Shown here: positions 1 to 8,181 of the stretch, piece by piece
How positions within the stretch are numbered: position 1 is the stretch's first letter
How the letters are laid out: each line of letters starts with the position of its first letter
NCBI RefSeq assembly: GCF_014205225.1
Contig: NZ_JACHNB010000001.1
Coordinates: 806,001-870,000 of the forward strand
Direction: 5' to 3'
DNA length: 64,000 nucleotides
DNA from: Actinoplanes octamycinicus
Lineage (GTDB): Bacteria > Actinomycetota > Actinomycetes > Mycobacteriales > Micromonosporaceae
Translations under genes and position numbers: made by a program
Notes under the pieces: model-generated
What the model saw: only the letters and a program-made list of their open reading frames with translations
What the model was told of the DNA's origin: nothing
The model's database searches: none

Positions 1-1206
1 CATCGCGCCACGGATGCCCGGGTAGGTGGCCGGCGGCTTGAACGTGCCGCAGTTGGTGCCGCGGGCCAGGCAGTCCAGGGCGGCGTTGACCACCGACGGG
101 GCGACGTAGCCGCCGCCGGCGGCCTTGGTGCTGGCCGGCAGGCCGAGCGAGACCTGGTCCGGCCGGAGCCCGCCCTGCGTCTGGATGCAGGCGAGCGCGG
201 TCAGGAAGTTCTCGGTGCCCTGGCTGTAGGCGTTCATCTGGTCGCAGCCGAGCATCGCGCCGGAGTTGTAGAACTGCGTGTGGACGACGGTCAGGATGTC
301 CTTGATCGCCAGCGCCAGCGCGAAGTAGGACGACCCGGTGCTCTGCATGTCGATCGTCTGCGGCGCCATCGTGATGATCAGGTTCGCGCCCGCCTTGGCC
401 CGCAGGCTGCGCAGCGCGCTGGCCATGTAGGTCGGGTTGAGCCCGTTCTCCAGGTCGATGTCGACGCCGTCGAAGCCGTAGTTCTGGATCAGCGACCAGA
501 CCGAGTTGGCGAAGTTGGTCGCGGCGTCGGCGCTGGCCACGCTGACCGAGCCCTTCTCGCCGCCGACCGAGATGATGACCTTCTTGCCCCGCGAGTGCAG
601 GGTGGCGATGTCCGCCTTGAACTGCGCGTCGGTGTAGCCGCCGACCGCGCTCGCCAGGCCCGGGTCGAGGGTGAAGGAGACCGCGCCCGGGGTCGAGGTG
701 GCGTCCGCGAAGGCGACCGCGATCAGGTCGTAGGTGCTCGGGACGGCGGCCAGCTTGAGCGGGGTGGCGCCGTTGTCGAAGTTCTGCCAGTACCCGGTGA
801 GGAAGTGCGCCGGAAGGTTCCCGGTCCCGGTGGGCTGCGTGGTCGGCGGGGTGGTGGGCGTCGTCGGCGACGTGGTCGGCGACGAGGTCGGCGACGAGGT
901 GACCGGCGGCTTGCTGGTGGGCGAGCTGGTCGGCGTCGTCGGCGTGCCGCCACCGCACACGCCGTTGTCGATCCACACGTCCCACTGACCACTGTGGGTG
1001 GCCGGCGACTCGTTCTGGGTCCACCACTTCGCGGTGTAGTTGTGGCCGTTCTGCGAGGCCACGTTGTCCTTGACGTAGGTCGAGGACGAGCTCCACGCCG
1101 TGGCACAGGCCGCGGCCGCGGACGCGTCACCCGCGAACCAGGTTGCTGTGCCGGCGGCGGCCACCGCGGTGACCGTCGCGAGAAGTACCGATCGGGAGCG
1201 CTTCAT
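1..1206 (-). CDS. Secreted GH18 chitinase with N-terminal CBM5/12 (3' end cut by window)
   Basis: Hydrolyses beta-1,4 links of chitin outside the cell. The 402 visible codons start at the ATG at 1206. Residues 1-30 are a signal peptide ending near DASAA. Residues about 32-84 are a CBM5/12 chitin-binding module (AW, Y, YTAKWWTQ motif), then a Thr/Pro/Ser linker to about 125, then a GH18 barrel. The GH18 signature DGVDIDLE lies at residues 246-253, with Glu253 the expected catalytic acid. The stop codon is outside the window. It lies downstream of the GH16 glucanase on the same strand but is separated by a hairpin and has its own upstream palindrome, so it is probably transcribed separately. 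Confidence 0.93.
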   Translation of the reverse strand, partial: MKRSRSVLLATVTAVAAAGTATWFAGDASAAAACATAWSSSSTYVKDNVASQNGHNYTAKWWTQNESPATHSGQWDVWIDNGVCGGGTPTTPTSSPTSKPPVTSSPTSSPTTSPTTPTTPPTTQPTGTGNLPAHFLTGYWQNFDNGATPLKLAAVPSTYDLIAVAFADATSTPGAVSFTLDPGLASAVGGYTDAQFKADIATLHSRGKKVIISVGGEKGSVSVASADAATNFANSVWSLIQNYGFDGVDIDLENGLNPTYMASALRSLRAKAGANLIITMAPQTIDMQSTGSSYFALALAIKDILTVVHTQFYNSGAMLGCDQMNAYSQGTENFLTALACIQTQGGLRPDQVSLGLPASTKAAGGGYVAPSVVNAALDCLARGTNCGTFKPPATYPGIRGAM

Positions 1207-1244
1207 CGCTGTCCTTCCCTGCGCCTCCGGTGAGATACGTCAAT

Positions 1245-1273
1245 CTTTAGGACTGTTAACAGTAAATGTAAAG
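1245..1273. promoter_or_regulatory. Palindromic operator candidate upstream of chitinase
   Basis: A perfect 12-bp palindrome ACTGTTAACAGT at 1252-1263 is nested inside a wider inverted repeat (CTTTA at 1245-1249, TAAAG at 1269-1273). It sits 40-70 bp before the chitinase start in an unusually AT-rich patch. Read toward the gene it contains AACAGTCC followed by TAAAGA, which recurs before the GH16 gene at 63472. The regulator is unknown. Confidence 0.55.
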
Positions 1274-1324
1274 AGGGTCAGACCCTTAAACATCCTTAAA
1301 ACTCAATGCGTGATCACTACACGA

Positions 1325-1364
1325 CGATGGGCCGCGCCCGCAGGTCAGCGAGCACGGCCCATCG
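1325..1364 (-). terminator. Hairpin terminator after GH16-CBM6 gene
   Basis: Arms CGATGGGCCG (1325-1334) and CGGCCCATCG (1355-1364) form a perfect 10-bp stem, 10 nt past the stop codon of the GH16-CBM6 gene. There is no U-tract, as is common in actinomycetes. Confidence 0.65.
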
Positions 1365-1374
1365 ATAAAAATGA

Positions 1375-2748
1375 TTACCGGCGGAACTGGATCCAGTTCA
1401 CATTGACGAAGTCGGCCGGCTGACCGCTACTGAAGGTCAGGTACACGGTGTGCGTTCCGGTCACGTTCGACACGTTCCCCGGGATGGACGTCCAGTTCTG
1501 CCAGCCGCCGGTGGAGCCCACCGCGAAGCTGCCGATCGGGGCGTTGCTCCGGCTGTCCAGGCGTACCTCGACCAGCCCGCTCACCCCGCCGCCCGCGCCG
1601 GAGGCGACCCGGGCCACGAAGTCCCGCACCCCGCCGGTCCCGAAGGTGACGTCGGTGAACTGCAGCCAGTCACCGTTCCCGATCCAGCCGACGTCCTGCC
1701 CGCCCTCCGAACAGGTCTCCACCTGCACCCCGGCCGACGCGTTGAAGGACTCCGCCTGGATCTGCGCGAAGGCATCCCGGCTCCCACTCGGCGGCGGGGT
1801 GGTGGTCGGCGGCGTGGTCGTGCCGCCACCCGAGGACTGGTACACCGCCACGTAGTCGACCAGCATCGGCACCCCGGACTGGGTGGCCGCGGTCGGTCCA
1901 CCGCCGAACGCGGCCGGGAAGCCGCCGCCGATCGCCACGTTGAGGATCACGAACATCCCGTGGTGGGTGGCGTTGTTCCAGGTGGTCGCGTCGACCTGGG
2001 ACGAGGTCAGGGTGAAGTAGTTGGCGCCGTCCAGGTACCACCGCAGCTGCTCCGGCGAGGTGCTGCGGTCGAACTCGACGGCGTAGGTGTGGAAGCCGGT
2101 CTGGCAGCCGGAGCAGGCCCGCTCGCCGCTGGTCAGGCCGGTCGTCTCGTTGCAGACACCGCCCGGGTTGGTGCCGCAGTGCAGCGCGGCGAAGACCGAG
2201 GACCGGCCGTTGATGTCCTCCATGATGTCCCACTCGCCGATGCCCGGCCAATTCGTCGCGCCGACCGGGCGGGCCGCGTCGCCCAGCGCCCAGAAGGCCG
2301 GCCAGTAACCGGCCGCCGCCGCGCCGCTCACGTTCGGCTGCTGCAACCGGGCCTCGATCCGGACCCGGCCACCGGCCGGCGCGGCGAAGTCGGTCCGCTG
2401 CGTCTCCACCCGGCCCGACGTCCACCGGCCGGCCGAGTCCCGGATCGGCTTGATCGCCAGGTTGCCGCCGCCGTCCCGGTAGACGTTGGCGGTCGAGTCG
2501 GTCATCGTCTCGATCTCGCCGGTGCCCCAGTTGGCCGCGCCGCCGGGATAGCCGGTGCCGATGTCGTAGAGCCAGTTCGACCTGTTCAGCCCGGTGCCCG
2601 CGGCGCCGGTGAAGTCGTCGCTGAAGACCAGCGACATGCCGGAGGGCGGAGGCGGGACGGCCGCCTCGGCCTGCGACACGACGGCCACGGACGCGCCGAC
2701 GACCAGCGTCGCCGCGGCCACTGCGAGGAATCTTCGAGGAGCTGCCAT
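1375..2748 (-). CDS. Secreted GH16 beta-glucanase with C-terminal CBM6
   Basis: Endo-beta-1,3(4)-glucanase/laminarinase-type enzyme. The 457-aa product has a signal peptide (about 1-30, cut near AEA), a GH16 jelly-roll (about 36-305) with the catalytic ExDxxE as EWDIME at 172-177, a Thr/Pro linker (about 306-322) and a CBM6-like domain to the end (starts near IQAESF, ends VNVNWIQF). The start ATG is followed by a typical Sec signal. A CebR-like palindrome lies 35 bp upstream. Exact substrate cannot be told from sequence. Confidence 0.93.
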   Translation of the reverse strand: MAAPRRFLAVAAATLVVGASVAVVSQAEAAVPPPPSGMSLVFSDDFTGAAGTGLNRSNWLYDIGTGYPGGAANWGTGEIETMTDSTANVYRDGGGNLAIKPIRDSAGRWTSGRVETQRTDFAAPAGGRVRIEARLQQPNVSGAAAAGYWPAFWALGDAARPVGATNWPGIGEWDIMEDINGRSSVFAALHCGTNPGGVCNETTGLTSGERACSGCQTGFHTYAVEFDRSTSPEQLRWYLDGANYFTLTSSQVDATTWNNATHHGMFVILNVAIGGGFPAAFGGGPTAATQSGVPMLVDYVAVYQSSGGGTTTPPTTTPPPSGSRDAFAQIQAESFNASAGVQVETCSEGGQDVGWIGNGDWLQFTDVTFGTGGVRDFVARVASGAGGGVSGLVEVRLDSRSNAPIGSFAVGSTGGWQNWTSIPGNVSNVTGTHTVYLTFSSGQPADFVNVNWIQFRR

Positions 2749-2782
2749 GGGGACACGCCTACTTTCCGGGGGGCGGGGACGT

Positions 2783-2794
2783 GAGAGCGCTCTC
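2783..2794. promoter_or_regulatory. LacI/CebR-like palindromic operator
   Basis: Perfect palindrome GAGAGCGCTCTC 35 bp upstream of the GH16-CBM6 start. It resembles the Streptomyces CebR operator TGGGAGCGCTCCCA, which controls cellulose/cello-oligosaccharide genes; the assignment to that regulator is inferred. The rest of 2795-2872 shows nothing else. Confidence 0.6.
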
Positions 2795-2872
2795 TGTGAA
2801 AGATTGCACGCTTGTTTCGAGAAGTTGTCAATGAGTGTCGATGTGCTGGTCTCCCGTGCTTCGCCACCACAT

Positions 2873-2930
2873 GATCAAGATCTTCATTGCCACGGTCCGC
2901 GCTGATCACTGATCGCCGCTCCCGCGGGGA
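2873..2930 (-). repeat. Uninterrupted copy of the dispersed repeat that hosts the IS110 elements
   Basis: On the minus strand the 17-mer CAATGAAGATCTTGATC (2873-2889) is preceded by GATCAGTGATCAGC-like sequence. ATGAAGATCTTGA also occurs immediately beyond both IS110 copies (13755-13767 and 47933-47945), so this looks like an empty member of the same repeat. Similarity outside the 17-mer is loose. Confidence 0.5.
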
Positions 2931-3061
2931 CCCTTCCGGGCTTGGCAGGGCGCTGACGCGCCCAGAACGCCAAGCCCGAAAGGGCGACGCCCGCGGGTGG
3001 TGACGACGTGCCAACCCCAACTCCCGGCCCGTCCCCACCCGCTCCGGAACCCGTGCACGGT

Positions 3062-3184
3062 CCCGGCTGGGCCTGACGGGTGCCTCCACCGCCCGGAGAC
3101 ACCCGTGGGGACCAGCCGACGATCGCCCGGCTGGGTGAGAGAGGTGTCTCGGCGGCGCCGAGACACCCCTGTGGACCAGCCGGG
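3062..3184. repeat. Two tandem hairpin repeats downstream of yidC
   Basis: Two elements of about 57-59 bp (3062-3118 and 3126-3184) each start CCGGCTGG, contain GAGACACCC and end CCAGCCG. The second has a perfect inner stem GTGTCTCGGC/GCCGAGACAC (3144-3153/3157-3166). A third member lies at 12111-12169. They end 22 bp past the yidC stop and may also serve as terminators. Confidence 0.65.
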
Positions 3185-3206
3185 GACCGGGACTGGCCGG
3201 CTGCGG

Positions 3207-3935
3207 TCAGGCGCGGGCCGGGTGCGGGGCGGGGGTCGCGGCCTGGACCAGGCGGCGGCGGACCACCTGCTCGGCGGCGGACCAGGCCGACGAGGTGACC
3301 AGGTAGAGGCCGCCGGCCAAGGGGAGCCAGGCGACGGCGAGGACGCTCAGCCAGGGCAGGTATTTCAGCATCGTGGTGGTGAGGGCGACGGCCTGCTGGG
3401 TGTCCGAGCCGCCGGCGGCGGGCAGGGGCATCGGGTTGGTGGCGGCCAGGGCGACCGCGCGGCGGGAGGTCCACCAGGCGATCGCGGCGGCCAGGACGAT
3501 CAGGACGGCGAAGACCGGCAGGCCGGCCGTGAGGTGCGCGGTGAGCGGGACGCCGGCGATGGTGCCGGCCGGCGGGGCCAGCGTCACCCGGTACATGACC
3601 ATGAAGAACGGGGCCTGGACCAGGGCGGGCAGCAGGCCGGCGAACGGGCCGATGCCGTGCTCGCGCTGCAACGCCAGGGTCGCGGTGGCCAGTTCCATCG
3701 GGTCCTTGTGCTTCTTCCGGAGCTTCGCGATCTCCGGGGCCAGCGCGGCGCGCCGGCGTTCGGTGCGGATCTGCAGGTAGGTGAGCGGGGTCAGGCAAGC
3801 GCGGACGAGCAGGGTGAACAGCACGATGGCGAGCGCCGGGGCGAGGCCGCCGACCGGCTCGAGCAGGCCGGCGAGGGCGGTGATGGCGGTGTGGGCGGCG
3901 TCGACGACGGAGTGGAAGAGACCGGTGACAGACAT
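3207..3935 (-). CDS. yidC: YidC/Oxa1-family membrane protein insertase
   Basis: Inserts and folds proteins in the cytoplasmic membrane with or without SecYEG. The 242-aa protein has the Oxa1 pattern: a first membrane segment (about 30-52, LAIVLFTLLVRACLTPLTY), a charged loop (RTERRRAALAPEIAKLRKKH), then three or four further membrane segments including PALVQAPFFMVMYRVT. It is shorter than the chromosome-typical YidC near rpmH-rnpA and is probably an accessory paralogue. A 90-aa membrane protein is encoded just upstream on the same strand, suggesting a pair. The ATG at 3935 fits the fold. Confidence 0.88.
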   Translation of the reverse strand: MSVTGLFHSVVDAAHTAITALAGLLEPVGGLAPALAIVLFTLLVRACLTPLTYLQIRTERRRAALAPEIAKLRKKHKDPMELATATLALQREHGIGPFAGLLPALVQAPFFMVMYRVTLAPPAGTIAGVPLTAHLTAGLPVFAVLIVLAAAIAWWTSRRAVALAATNPMPLPAAGGSDTQQAVALTTTMLKYLPWLSVLAVAWLPLAGGLYLVTSSAWSAAEQVVRRRLVQAATPAPHPARA

Positions 3936-4088
3936 GGACGTACCCCAAGGGTCCGAAGCGGAAGGGACACCGAGCCGGCAGCGGAACGCCCACCTCGACC
4001 CACGCCTGCCTGATCCGGCGATCCCGTGGATCGGTCACGGAGGGGCGAGAACGGCGTGGGGAGAACGGCGCGGAGGCGCGCCGGGGTG

Positions 4089-4361
4089 TTACGCGGCCGC
4101 GGGGTACGCGGTGGGTGCTCGGGGACGGGGACGCCCGGCGGCGTCCGGGTCGAGCAGGCGCGGCGCCGACCCGCGGAAGCGGCGGGTGAACGCCCGGATG
4201 CCGGGCAGCAGCCAGGTGGTCAGCACCGGGAGGGCGACCGCGGCGACGACCAGCAGGGCCGCGGCGACCAGGGCCAGCGCCAGAACCAGGCGCGGGCCGC
4301 TGCTCAGGCCGGGCTCGAGCAGGGCGGAACCCGCCAACGCCCAGTACCCGACAAGCAGCAT
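4089..4361 (-). CDS. Small two-TM membrane protein (DUF6412-like)
   Basis: A 90-aa protein with two hydrophobic segments (about 2-20 and 25-52) and a basic C-terminal tail rich in Arg and Pro. It precedes yidC by about 150 bp on the same strand; DUF6412 proteins occupy this position in related genomes as I recall, so the family name is tentative. The start at 4361 is supported by TAGGCT (4369-4374) 7 nt upstream, the pattern of a leaderless transcript. Function unknown. The 4362-4430 gap is shared with the divergent ybdK-like gene. Confidence 0.7.
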   Translation of the reverse strand: MLLVGYWALAGSALLEPGLSSGPRLVLALALVAAALLVVAAVALPVLTTWLLPGIRAFTRRFRGSAPRLLDPDAAGRPRPRAPTAYPAAA

Positions 4362-4430
4362 GGCGACGAGCCTAGCGCGCCCGCGCCATGATCGGTTTCC
4401 CGGCGAGACACGACGGGTAACCCTGCGCGC

Positions 4431-5591
4431 ATGACAACCGCTGCCGAGGGCACTACGACGATCTCCCCGGAACTCGCCGAGCGCGCCGAGCAGCACGATC
4501 TGCTCACCCTCGGGATCGAGGAGGAATATCTGCTGGTCGACGCGGTCGAGCCGCGCGGCGTGGAGGCGGTCGAGGCGGTGCTCGCCGAGGTGCCCGAGGA
4601 GCTGCGGCCCTCGGTGCAGCACGAGTACCTGCGCAGCCAGATCGAGGTGGCCAGCCCACCGCAGCTGGAGCTGACCGGGCTGCGCGAGGCGATGGTGAGC
4701 TTGCGCACCGGGCTGGCCGACGCCGCCGAGCGGGCCGGGTCCCGGCTGGTCGCGGTGGGCTGCGGACCGGCCGCCGGGCCGAGCAGCCGGCTGGTCGACG
4801 AGCCGAGGTACCACCGGATGCGCGAGCGGTTCGGCGACCTCTCCCCCGGTCAGGGCGTCTGCGGCACGCACGTGCACGTGAGCATCCCGGACGAGGAGAC
4901 CGGCGTGCAGGTGCTGAACCTGCTCCGGCCGTGGCTGCCCACCCTGCAGGCGGCGACCGCGAACTCACCGCTGGCCGGCGGCCGGGACACCGGGTACGCC
5001 AGCTGGCGCTCGATGATGTGGGAGCGCTGGCCGACCGTCGGCCCGACCCCCTACCTGCGGTCGCACGAGCACTATCTGACGCTGATCGCGGATCTGCAGG
5101 CCAGCGGCGCGATGCTCGACGAGGGCATGCTCTATTGGTACGCCCGGCTGTCCGCGCGTTACCCGACCGTGGAGATCCGGATGGGCGACGTGATGCCCAC
5201 CCTGGACGACGCGATGCTGCTCGCCGCGCTGGCCCGGGCGCTGGTCGCGACCCTGGTCGCCGAGGTGCGGGCCGGGCGCGAGGGCCCCGAGGTGTCGTAC
5301 CCGTTGCTGACCGCCGCGCACTGGCGGGCGGCGAAGGACGGCCTGGAGGGGCTCGGTCTGGACCTGGCCACCCGGGAGACCCGGCCGGCCTGGCGGCTGC
5401 TGCGGCAGCTGGTCGACTACGTGCACCCGCAGCTGGAGCGGCACGGCGACGCGGAGCTGGTCACCGACCTGCTGGAGCGGCTGCGGGAGCGGGGCACCGG
5501 CGCGGCCCGGCAGCGGGCGCTGCTGGCCAAGGGGACGCCGGTGGCCGGGGTGGTCGACTGGCTGGCCCGGACAACTCGTGGCGAGATGTGA
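4431..5591 (+). CDS. YbdK-type carboxylate-amine ligase (glutamate-cysteine ligase 2 family)
   Basis: ATP-dependent ligase of the GCS2 superfamily; the E. coli relative YbdK makes gamma-glutamyl-cysteine weakly and the physiological substrate here is unknown. The 386-aa length matches the family. Family motifs seen are GIEEEYLLVD (28-37), EYLRSQIEVAS, GTHVHVSIPD (HVH metal/ATP region), and YPTVEIRMGDVMPT. It is monocistronic and divergent from the membrane-protein gene upstream. The start codon ATG at 4431 precedes a short flexible N-terminus. Confidence 0.87.
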   Translation: MTTAAEGTTTISPELAERAEQHDLLTLGIEEEYLLVDAVEPRGVEAVEAVLAEVPEELRPSVQHEYLRSQIEVASPPQLELTGLREAMVSLRTGLADAAERAGSRLVAVGCGPAAGPSSRLVDEPRYHRMRERFGDLSPGQGVCGTHVHVSIPDEETGVQVLNLLRPWLPTLQAATANSPLAGGRDTGYASWRSMMWERWPTVGPTPYLRSHEHYLTLIADLQASGAMLDEGMLYWYARLSARYPTVEIRMGDVMPTLDDAMLLAALARALVATLVAEVRAGREGPEVSYPLLTAAHWRAAKDGLEGLGLDLATRETRPAWRLLRQLVDYVHPQLERHGDAELVTDLLERLRERGTGAARQRALLAKGTPVAGVVDWLARTTRGEM

Positions 5592-5623
5592 CGCAACGAG
5601 AATCTCGGATGAATCACAACAGA

Positions 5624-5640
5624 TATTGCACACAGCAATA
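5624..5640. promoter_or_regulatory. Inverted repeat in ybdK-deacetylase intergenic region
   Basis: TATTGC and GCAATA separated by 5 nt, in an AT-rich stretch about 90 bp before the deacetylase start. Could be an operator or weak hairpin; no regulator identified. Confidence 0.3.
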
Positions 5641-5730
5641 CGGTGGGTGAGCAGCCAAAACCACCATAGGTGACGGCGCGATGACCGATCTGGTATCGCG
5701 CCGGATCTTGCTGCACGGTAGGCATGACGG

Positions 5731-7110
5731 ATGCCGCCGTACAACTCGCCGCACCTGACGAGCTCCGGCGACGCAGCCGCGACGGGTGGGCGGCACCGTC
5801 GGCCGGATTCCGGGCCGGAGCAGGGCACGCCCCGCGCGGCGTTCCTGGACCCGTCCGTGCGTTCCGCAGTGGACCCCGCCGCCACGCCGCGGAGCCGGTC
5901 CGCCCGGCATCGCGCGACCGGGGACACCGGGTCGTGGAGCACCGTGCGTACCGAGAAGGGCCCGCAGCGGTCCGCCGGCTCCCGGCGGTCCCGGGCGAAG
6001 CGCCCGGTCGTCGGCTCGCACCGCGCACCGAACACGCTGCCGCTGGAATCCTGGCTGGCCGCGGCCAAGAACCGGCCGACCACCGTGCTCGGCACCCTGG
6101 TGGTGGCCGGGCTGCTGATCACCGTGGTGCCGCTGTCCCAGCCGGACTCCAGCGACCCGGGCCAGCTGACCACCGCCGCGCAGGCGGCGGCCTCGGCGCA
6201 GGCGGCGGAGCGCAACAAGGCCGCCCAGGCCGGCGGACGGCAGCAGAGCGACGGCGGCGCGAAACCGCAGGGGCAGCCGGTCACCGGCGGGTCGGCCACG
6301 CCGACCCCGGAGGCCACCGTCACCGGGCGGCCGGCCGAGGACAACCCGGCGCGGCCGGTGCCGGCCGGCGCCGGACCGGGCAAGTCGCTGCTCACCACCG
6401 GCGGCCGGCAGGTCGCGCTGACCTTCGACGACGGGCCGGACCCGGTGCTCACCCCGAAGATCCTCGCGATGCTCGGGAAGTACCAGGTGAAGGCGACCTT
6501 CTGCCTGGTCGGTTCGCAGGCGCGCAAGCACCCCGAGCTGGTCCGGCAGATCGTGGCGGCCGGGCACACGCTGTGCAACCACACCTTCGACCACGACCTG
6601 ACGATCGGGAAGAAGAACGCCGGGCAGATCCGCGCCGACCTGGCCAGGACCAACCAGGCGATCCGGGACGCGGCACCGGGCGCGGCGATCCCGTTCTTCC
6701 GGGCGCCGGGCGGCAACTTCAGCGACAAGCTGGTCAAGGTGGCCTACGCCGACGGGATGTCCTCGCTCTACTGGGCAGTCGACCCGCGGGACTGGGAGCA
6801 CCCGGCCGGCGAGAGCGACGCCGCGCACATCAAGCGGGTGATCAGCTCGGTGCGGAAGCAGACCACGCCGGGCGCGATCATCCTGTCCCACGACTTCAAC
6901 CAGCCGGACACCATCGCCGCCTACCAGGAGCTGCTGCCCTGGCTGGTGAAGAACTTCCAGCTGGGCATCCCGTCCGGCACCGGCGAGACGCCGGTCACCC
7001 CGGCCACCACCGCGCCGACCCCGGCCACCCCCACGCCGTCGGCCAGCGCGACGACCGCGCCCGTTACGCCGACGACCACTCCGTCGGCCTCGCCCAGCAG
7101 CACGCCGTAA
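5731..7110 (+). CDS. Membrane-anchored polysaccharide deacetylase (NodB/CE4)
   Basis: Removes acetyl groups from cell-wall or extracellular polysaccharide. The 459-aa protein has a disordered basic N-terminus (1-110), one membrane segment (about 116-135), an Ala/Gln/Thr-rich spacer, then a CE4 domain (about 225-420). Motif 1 TFDDGP at 231-236 supplies the Asp pair, motif 2 NHTFDH supplies metal ligands His284 and His288, motif 3 is FRAPGGNFS, and ILSHD is motif 5. The C-terminus is a Thr/Ala/Pro tail. Type II topology places the enzyme outside. It converges with the Nei gene; the 87-bp gap holds no clear terminator. Confidence 0.9.
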   Translation: MPPYNSPHLTSSGDAAATGGRHRRPDSGPEQGTPRAAFLDPSVRSAVDPAATPRSRSARHRATGDTGSWSTVRTEKGPQRSAGSRRSRAKRPVVGSHRAPNTLPLESWLAAAKNRPTTVLGTLVVAGLLITVVPLSQPDSSDPGQLTTAAQAAASAQAAERNKAAQAGGRQQSDGGAKPQGQPVTGGSATPTPEATVTGRPAEDNPARPVPAGAGPGKSLLTTGGRQVALTFDDGPDPVLTPKILAMLGKYQVKATFCLVGSQARKHPELVRQIVAAGHTLCNHTFDHDLTIGKKNAGQIRADLARTNQAIRDAAPGAAIPFFRAPGGNFSDKLVKVAYADGMSSLYWAVDPRDWEHPAGESDAAHIKRVISSVRKQTTPGAIILSHDFNQPDTIAAYQELLPWLVKNFQLGIPSGTGETPVTPATTAPTPATPTPSASATTAPVTPTTTPSASPSSTP

Positions 7111-7197
7111 GCGAAGGTGGTTCGACCGCAACCCCACGCGCTGCGCTCGACATCGGCCGCCACGGGCGCGATGCCCGCGAGCCGGAGGCGGCGCCGG

Positions 7198-8007
7198 TCA
7201 GCGCCGCTGGCAGGCCGGGCACCAGTAGAGGTTGCGACCGGCCAGGGGACCGATCGCGACCGGGGTGCCGCAGACCAGGCAGGGCTGGGCGGTGCGGCGG
7301 TAGACATAGACCTCGCCGCCGTGCCGGTCGACGCGCGGCGCCCGGCGCATCGCCTCCGGGGTGTGCTGGGTGTGCACGGTGTCGATCCGGCCGCGGGCGA
7401 CGCCCTCTTTCATCAGGGCGCGCAGGTCGTCCCAGAGCGCCGTCCAGCACTCCCGGCCGACCGCGGTGCCCGGGGTGAGCGGCGAGAGACCGGCCCGGAA
7501 CAACACCTCGTTCGCGTAGATCAGCCCGCAGCCGGCCACGATGGACTGGTCCAGCAGCAGCGCGAAGAGCGGCTTGGTGCTGGACCGGACCTTCCGGTAC
7601 GACCGGTCCGGGTCGGCGTCGTCGCGCAGCGGGTCGGCGCCCAGCCGGGCCCGCAGCGCGTCGACCGCGGGCGGCTCGAGCACCTCACAGGCGGTCGGGC
7701 CGCGCAGGTCGAGCCAGTGACCGGCGCCGGACAGCCGCATCCGGACCTGGCCCACCGGCTCCGGCAGCGGCGGCTCACCCTCGGTGAACTTGCCGTAGAG
7801 CCCCAGGTGGACGTGCAGGACGCGGTCGCCCTCGTAGTGGTGCAGCAGGTGTTTGCCGTACGCCTCGGTGTCGCGCAGCACCCGGCCGTCGAGCAGCGCC
7901 GCGCCGCTCGCGAACCGGCCCTGCGGGCTGGACACCGCCACCGGATGGCCGGCGAACAGCTCGCGATGGCGGGCGGCGAGGCGGTGAATGGTATGTCCCT
8001 CCGGCAC
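7198..8007 (-). CDS. Fpg/Nei-family DNA glycosylase/AP lyase
   Basis: Base excision repair enzyme that removes oxidised pyrimidines and cleaves the abasic site. The 269-aa product starts MPEGHT, with catalytic Pro2 and Glu3 exposed after Met removal, and ends with a zinc finger (CLVCGT about 20 residues before WCPAC). The MPEGH start resembles mycobacterial Nei1 (Rv2464c), which also lies close to clpP. The GTG start at 8007 is preceded by TACCTT (8014-8019) 6 nt upstream, implying a leaderless mRNA. Confidence 0.92.
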   Translation of the reverse strand: MPEGHTIHRLAARHRELFAGHPVAVSSPQGRFASGAALLDGRVLRDTEAYGKHLLHHYEGDRVLHVHLGLYGKFTEGEPPLPEPVGQVRMRLSGAGHWLDLRGPTACEVLEPPAVDALRARLGADPLRDDADPDRSYRKVRSSTKPLFALLLDQSIVAGCGLIYANEVLFRAGLSPLTPGTAVGRECWTALWDDLRALMKEGVARGRIDTVHTQHTPEAMRRAPRVDRHGGEVYVYRRTAQPCLVCGTPVAIGPLAGRNLYWCPACQRR

Positions 8008-8181
8008 GAGCCAAAGGTATCCGCCTTTGTCCCGGTGCCCGGCCGGGCGTGATCAGTGCCACCCGGCCGGCCGGTCGTTCTGCCGTGAGCGGATTCGCCC
8101 TGAGGGGAATCGCTGGGTTTCGACACGCCCTGTGAGAGAAGGTGTGAGACGTAGAAGAGCGGATGCGAAAGGGTTGACCCC

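Noticed and set aside
5592..5730. c-di-AMP (ydaO) riboswitch before the polysaccharide deacetylase
   Set aside because: Such riboswitches often precede wall hydrolase genes, but the conserved cores were not found; only a short TATTGC/GCAATA repeat is visible.
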